Shown: piece after piece, positions 19,898-23,538 of the stretch
Layout: each line of letters begins with the position of its first letter
How positions within the stretch are numbered: the stretch's first letter is position 1
Assembly (NCBI GenBank): GCA_045647345.1
Contig: JAZRMG010000146.1
Span: forward strand, 1 to 23,538
Direction: 5' to 3'
Length of the DNA stretch: 23,538 nucleotides
Source: UBA1189 sp045647345
Lineage (GTDB): Bacteria > Bacteroidota > Bacteroidia > Bacteroidales > Bacteroidaceae
Position numbers and translations under genes: made by a program
Notes under the pieces: model-generated
The model's database searches: none
What the model saw: only the letters and a program-made list of their open reading frames with translations
Told to the model about the DNA's origin: nothing

Positions 19898-21574
19898 ATG
19901 CAAAAAATCATCCTTTATCAAATCTTTACACGCCTATTCGGCAACGACAATACACAGTGTGTACCTAACGGCAGCATCGAGCAGAACGGCTGCGGAAAAT
20001 TGGCCGACTTCACCCCCGAAGCACTCGAAGCCATCAAACGCCTGGGCACCACCCACGTATGGTACACCGGAGTCATCGAGCACGCCACGCAGACCGACTA
20101 TAGCAAGCAGGGCATCCGCCCCGACCACAAGGCAACCGTCAAGGGTAAGGCAGGCTCGCCCTATGCCATCAAGGACTACTACGACATCGACCCCGACCTC
20201 GCAACCAATGTACCGGGTCGCATGAAGGAGTTCACCCAACTAGTGAAGCGCACCCACGATGCCGGGCTGAAGATGATCATCGACTTCGTGCCCAACCACG
20301 TAGCCCGCTGCTACCACTCCGACGCCAAGCCCAAGAATGTGGTGGACCTCGGCGAAAAGGATGATACGAGCCTCTTCTTCTCCCCGAAGAACAACTTCTA
20401 CTACCTCCCCGGCACCACGCTCGGTGGTGAGGTAGACTGGCAAGACTACACCGAGAGCCCTGCCCGCGCCACGGGCAACAACCGCTTCGACGCCTACCCC
20501 TCACGCAACGACTGGTACGAGACCGTGAAGCTCAACTACGGCATCAACTACCTCGAGGGCGAGCGCACCGACTTCTACCCCTTCCCCTCCACCTGGCTCA
20601 AGATGCGCGACATCCTGCTCTTCTGGGCCAAGAAGGGTGTCGACGGCTTCCGTTGCGACATGGCCGAGATGGTCCCCTTCCAGTTCTGGGGATGGGTGAT
20701 ACCCATCATCAAGGAGAAATACCCCCACATCATCTTCATTGCCGAGGTGTACAACACGTGGGAATACTACAACTACGTCAAGCACGGCAAGTTCGACTAC
20801 CTCTACGACAAGGTAGGCCGCTACGACACGCTCATCGGCATCATCCGCCACCAGCAGTCGGCCACCGACATCACCCGCACCTGGCAGAACCTGGGTGAGC
20901 TGCGCAGCCACATGCTCCACTTCATGGAGAACCACGACGAGCAGCGCCTCGCCTCCGACTTCATCGCCGGCCATGGCCGCCCAGGCCTGCCTGCTATGCT
21001 CGTGAGCGCTACCATCGACACCTGCCCCACCATGGTCTACTTCGGCCAAGAGCTGGGCGAGCGCGGCATGGACTGCGAGGGCTATAGCGGACGCGACGGA
21101 CGCACCACCATCTTCGACTACTGGAGTGTAGACACCCTACGCCGCTGGCGCGATGGAGGCACCTTCTCGGGCCGTGAGCACAACGAGGGTGAGCGCGACC
21201 TACAGGCGTGCTACACCCGCCTGCTCCACATAGCACGCGACGAGCGAGCCATCACCGAGGGCGACTTCTTCGACCTCATGTATGCCAATCCCTATACGGC
21301 CGACTTCAACCCTCACCGCCAATACGCCTTCCTGCGCAAGCACGAAAACGAGCTGCTGCTCATCGTGGCCAACTTCGACGCTCAAGACACACAGGTGGCT
21401 GTCAACATCCCCGTGCATGCCTTCGACTACTTCGGCCTGCCCACATACTATGGCATCGAGGCTACCGAACTGCTCACGGGAAGCACTACCATGCTGACCT
21501 TGTCGCCCGATGCGCCTGCACGCACCATCGTACCGGGACATTCGGGTGTGATACTCAAGATCAAGCTCGACTGA
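19898..21574 (+). CDS. Cytoplasmic GH13 alpha-amylase family enzyme
   Basis: A 558-aa glycoside hydrolase of family 13, probably acting on alpha-1,4-glucans or maltodextrins. All four conserved regions are visible: DFVPNH (129-134), GFRCDMAE with nucleophile D254, FIAEVY with acid/base E283, and FMENHDEQR with H346 and D347. The N-terminus MQKIILYQIFTRLFG already starts the barrel, with no signal peptide or lipobox, so it is cytoplasmic and probably handles intracellular or imported glucans. The last 90 or so residues form the usual beta-sandwich C-domain (ELLLIVANFDAQDTQVAVNIP onward). Branching enzyme or transglycosylase activity is not excluded. No TAnnTTTG box lies between the DUF559 element and the ATG, so transcription may come from fabD. 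The sequence is GC-rich with strong codon bias, and it is followed by a strong terminator. Confidence 0.9.
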   Translation: MQKIILYQIFTRLFGNDNTQCVPNGSIEQNGCGKLADFTPEALEAIKRLGTTHVWYTGVIEHATQTDYSKQGIRPDHKATVKGKAGSPYAIKDYYDIDPDLATNVPGRMKEFTQLVKRTHDAGLKMIIDFVPNHVARCYHSDAKPKNVVDLGEKDDTSLFFSPKNNFYYLPGTTLGGEVDWQDYTESPARATGNNRFDAYPSRNDWYETVKLNYGINYLEGERTDFYPFPSTWLKMRDILLFWAKKGVDGFRCDMAEMVPFQFWGWVIPIIKEKYPHIIFIAEVYNTWEYYNYVKHGKFDYLYDKVGRYDTLIGIIRHQQSATDITRTWQNLGELRSHMLHFMENHDEQRLASDFIAGHGRPGLPAMLVSATIDTCPTMVYFGQELGERGMDCEGYSGRDGRTTIFDYWSVDTLRRWRDGGTFSGREHNEGERDLQACYTRLLHIARDERAITEGDFFDLMYANPYTADFNPHRQYAFLRKHENELLLIVANFDAQDTQVAVNIPVHAFDYFGLPTYYGIEATELLTGSTTMLTLSPDAPARTIVPGHSGVILKIKLD

Positions 21575-21603
21575 TATTCACGGGCTTACCGAACCATAAA
21601 GTG

Positions 21604-21640
21604 AGAGCCAAGAGTCATCGACTCTTGGCTCTTCTGTTTC
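21604..21640. terminator. Terminator between the GH13 and tolC-like genes
   Basis: GAGCCAAGAGTC (21605-21616), loop ATC, GACTCTTGGCTC (21620-21631), extended by A21604-T21632, then TTCTGTTT. The 13-bp stem lies between convergent genes and probably serves the GH13 transcript, perhaps both. Confidence 0.85.
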
Positions 21641-21667
21641 GTCCTCCCCAGAGAGAGGTATTCCTGC

Positions 21668-22918
21668 TTACAGGCGCCAGGCTTCCAGCTGTGCCCATGC
21701 CTTCAGGTAGTCGCGGTCGGCATTGAGGCTGCGGTCCAGGTAGTCGTAGTAGAGTTCTATGCCTTGCAGGTATTCGAGCACCGAGATAAAGCCTTCGTCC
21801 ATCGCTTTCTCAAGCAGCGCACTGTTGTTGGCCTCGTCGAGTGCACGGCGATAGAGCTGTGCGGTGTGTTGCAATCCCTTGACACGGGTAAACTCCTGCT
21901 CATACTGGCTGCGCAGCTGCAGTTGGGCATCGGCCTCGTATGCCTCGGCTGCCTCGAGGGCAGTGCGTGCCGAGCGTATGCGGTTCTTGTTGGCCCAGAG
22001 CGGGATGCTCATGCCTACGGCCACTCCCTGCGAGCGGGTGCCTATGGTGTGTCGTTCGTTGATGTAGCTGGCCGATAGCGACGGCAGGTGCATGGTCTTG
22101 GCCAGGGCCAGTTCGCTGCTGCGCACCCCGATGAGCTGACGGGCCTGAGCCAACTGAGGCAGATGAGGCTCGGCCTGTGCATACCAAGTGTCAAAATCGG
22201 TCTGACAATGGAAATCTGAGGCTTGAGTATCGCCGATCTGGTTGCCCGCGTTGCCCGTGGTTGCCCGCAGGGCAATCTCCTTACCACCATTGAGCGTGGT
22301 GAGGCGGGCAGTGAGCACATCGCGCTCCATAGCTACACGTGATCTTTCGGCTTCGAGGGCCGAGAGGCTGAGGAGCACATTGTTATAGGCCAGGATATCG
22401 GTGTCGCCGTGGTCGAAACGGTTCTTCTCGGCATCAGCCACGTGGCGTGCGTGAGTCAGCCGGCGGTCCAGTTCGGCAACGAGGGCATCGTAGTAATGTA
22501 TGTCGATGCAGGTGAGCTGTGCTTCGAGCAGCACCTCCATGCGTGCCAAGCGATACTCCTCATCGACGAGGGCATTCTGCTGACGGGCCACACGGCTGCG
22601 CTGTCCGGTTGCGGTGGCCAGGTCAATGCTTTGGGTCACCGTAAACTCGGCAAGTTTTCCGGCCTCCTCGGCTCCCTCCCACATGCGTTTGAGCCCCACC
22701 TCAGGGTCGGGCAGTGCGATGCCTGTACGGTTGTCGAGCTTGCGTGCCTCGGCCTCGGTGCGCAGGGCTATGAGTGTGGTGTTGTTGGACTCAATGGAAT
22801 CCAAAAGAGAGGCCTCACCCCACCCCTCTCCATGAGGAGAGGGAGCTGCAAGCATCGCGGTATGGTTCAATAACGAACTAATGAATACTATTATAAAGAA
22901 AAGTCTATAATAAATCAT
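21668..22918 (-). CDS. TolC-family outer-membrane efflux protein
   Basis: A 416-aa outer-membrane channel component of an RND efflux system, likely CusC/CzcC-like given the heavy-metal-type RND gene upstream. The N-terminal hydrophobic signal peptide ends around AMLAA (residues 21-25). Two OEP-type repeats follow, with long alpha-helical coiled-coil stretches (for example residues 85-165 and 270-395) and the LPDPEVGLKRMWEG motif common in the Bacteroidetes branch. PSPHGEGWGEA at 26-36 is encoded by an interspersed palindromic repeat right after the signal peptide and has no counterpart in typical TolC proteins. The start codon and first codons are duplicated in tandem upstream. The gene follows the RND gene with 10 bases between the stop and the ATG. 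The substrate is not identifiable. Confidence 0.88.
   Translation of the reverse strand: MIYYRLFFIIVFISSLLNHTAMLAAPSPHGEGWGEASLLDSIESNNTTLIALRTEAEARKLDNRTGIALPDPEVGLKRMWEGAEEAGKLAEFTVTQSIDLATATGQRSRVARQQNALVDEEYRLARMEVLLEAQLTCIDIHYYDALVAELDRRLTHARHVADAEKNRFDHGDTDILAYNNVLLSLSALEAERSRVAMERDVLTARLTTLNGGKEIALRATTGNAGNQIGDTQASDFHCQTDFDTWYAQAEPHLPQLAQARQLIGVRSSELALAKTMHLPSLSASYINERHTIGTRSQGVAVGMSIPLWANKNRIRSARTALEAAEAYEADAQLQLRSQYEQEFTRVKGLQHTAQLYRRALDEANNSALLEKAMDEGFISVLEYLQGIELYYDYLDRSLNADRDYLKAWAQLEAWRL
22811..22847. repeat. Interspersed palindromic repeat at the tolC signal-peptide junction
   Basis: CCCTCTCC (22824-22831), loop ATGA, GGAGAGGG (22836-22843): a perfect 8-bp stem, flanked by GGCCTCACCCCAC and AGCT. 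Same design and reading frame as the wecB copy (GEGWGEA in both proteins). Confidence 0.85.
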
Positions 22919-22934
22919 AAATAATAAATCATAA
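22907..22934. repeat. 14-bp tandem duplication at the tolC start
   Basis: ATAATAAATCATAA occurs at 22907-22920 and again at 22921-22934 without change. Each copy contains a start codon on the minus strand, so the tolC initiation region is doubled. Confidence 0.95.
22915..22932 (-). other. Five-codon leader ORF created by the duplication
   Basis: The ATG at 22932-22930 opens MIYYL followed by TGA (22917-22915). Its ATG overlaps the RND stop as ATGA, and its stop overlaps the tolC ATG (22918-22916) as ATGA. This would chain translation from RND to leader to tolC. Translation of the leader is inferred from arrangement only. Confidence 0.4.
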
Positions 22935-23538
22935 ATCAGAAGTCTCGGACTTCTTGTTGGTTAACATATACATTACCGGTACGATAAAGCCATTGAGCAG
23001 GGTCGAGGTAGCCAAGCCGCCGAGGATGACCTTTGCCATAGGACTCTGTATCTCATTGCCAGGAAGATCGCCACCTAAAGCCAAGGGGATGAGGGCCAAA
23101 GCGGTGGTGAGCGCAGTCATAAGGATGGGGTTGAGGCGGTCGGCCGAGCCGTGCATGATGCTCTCCTTCAGTGAATAGCCGGCAGCGTGGAGGTCGTTGT
23201 AGCGCTCGATGAGGAGCATGCCGTTGCGTGTGGCGATGCCAAAGAGAGAGATGAAACCGATGATGGCGGGGATGCTGATGTCGCTACCCGTGAGCCACAA
23301 CACGAACACACCGCCCACGAGAGCCAAGGGGAGGTTGATGAGAATAACGGCCGACTGGGTGAGGCTGCGGAACTGATTGTAGAGCAGCAGGTAGATGACC
23401 ATGATGGCAAAGAGCGAGGTTATCAAGAGGGTGCGCGATGCGTTCTCCTCGTTCTCAAACTGTCCGCCATACTCGATGTGGTAGTCTTCGGGCAGTTCAA
23501 CCTGCTCCTCGATGATGCGACGCATGTCGGTAACCACG
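22929..23538 (-). CDS. RND efflux transporter, C-terminal part (CusA/CzcA-like)
   Basis: The gene runs off the right edge; about 203 C-terminal residues are visible and the frame is open to the last base. RND pumps use the proton gradient to export metals, drugs or other solutes through a tripartite complex. Visible parts are the end of the second periplasmic domain (VELPEDYHIEYGGQFENEENA) and five membrane segments. The first is near LLITSLFAIMVIYLLLY, the others include ILINLPLALVGGVFVLWL and IIGFISLFGIATRNGMLLIE, with the last ending VPVMYMLTNKKS. The FGIATRNGMLLIERYN motif and the GSADRLNPILMTALTTALALIPLAL block are typical of the heavy-metal efflux branch. The downstream tolC-like gene supports a tripartite system. 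The periplasmic adaptor is presumably outside the window. Metal specificity cannot be judged because the metal-site region is not included. Confidence 0.92.
   Translation of the reverse strand, partial: VVTDMRRIIEEQVELPEDYHIEYGGQFENEENASRTLLITSLFAIMVIYLLLYNQFRSLTQSAVILINLPLALVGGVFVLWLTGSDISIPAIIGFISLFGIATRNGMLLIERYNDLHAAGYSLKESIMHGSADRLNPILMTALTTALALIPLALGGDLPGNEIQSPMAKVILGGLATSTLLNGFIVPVMYMLTNKKSETSDL

Noticed and set aside
20501..21049. A 182-aa open frame on the minus strand inside the GH13 gene, with other long minus frames there
   Set aside because: The GH13 gene is GC-rich and codon-biased, which clears stops from the opposite strand. The frames encode Val/Glu/Gly-rich strings without known motifs, and all four GH13 regions are intact on the plus strand.
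21764..22873. Several 70-150-aa plus-strand frames over the tolC-like gene
   Set aside because: They are antisense to a complete TolC-family protein, with no initiation signals or recognisable motifs.

Overview
The window looks like a Bacteroidota chromosome, most likely Bacteroidales and plausibly Prevotellaceae. The evidence is fivefold: repeated matches to the Bacteroidetes -7 promoter box TAnnTTTG; a secreted pectate lyase with a C-terminal type IX secretion sorting domain; a Bacteroidetes-type Wzi protein; a multi-SLBB polysaccharide export protein; and weak or absent Shine-Dalgarno sites at most starts. Assignment below order is inference.

Layout. (1) 1-262 is the C-terminal end of pyruvate phosphate dikinase, followed by a terminator. 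(2) 457-2235 is a secreted pectate lyase, convergent with riboflavin synthase (2304-2912, minus); a perfect 38-bp palindrome lies between them. (3) 3091-5114 carries a Wzi-like outer-membrane protein and a small lipoprotein. (4) 5214-18202 is a surface polysaccharide locus, mostly minus strand. Its upstream operon reads sugar transferase, SLBB export protein, Wzz-like protein, Wzy-like polymerase, Wzx flippase and two GT-A glycosyltransferases. A second minus operon (wecC, wecB, GT4) supplies UDP-ManNAcA and another transferase. A hexapeptide acyltransferase sits between the two on the plus strand with its own promoter. (5) 18432-21574 holds fabD, a DUF559 nuclease-like gene embedded in palindromic and inverted repeats, and a cytoplasmic GH13 amylase-like enzyme. 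(6) 21668-23538 (minus) holds a TolC-family protein and the end of a heavy-metal-type RND pump.

The polysaccharide genes form a nearly complete Wzx/Wzy pathway. The sugar transferase starts the lipid-linked unit, three glycosyltransferases extend it, WecB/WecC supply ManNAcA, Wzx flips it, Wzy polymerises it, the Wzz-like protein sets length and the SLBB protein exports it. Wzi may hold it on the surface. There is no UpxY/UpxZ antitermination pair, and the Wzz-like protein has no kinase domain.

The least ordinary signal is a family of short GC-rich palindromes. Copies flank the DUF559 gene as imperfect inverted ends bounded by a 16-bp inverted repeat (15/16). Related copies are translated in frame inside wecB and the TolC-family gene. 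wecB also carries a 7-bp tandem repeat whose length changes would shift the frame. This fits a small mobile repeat family that may be tied to a DUF559 endonuclease. Other second-look items are a 13-bp motif shared by the wzi and polysaccharide promoter regions, interlocked divergent promoters at fabD, and a 14-bp tandem duplication of the tolC translation start. No stretch longer than 300 bases lacks a gene. I saw no tRNA, rRNA or CRISPR array.
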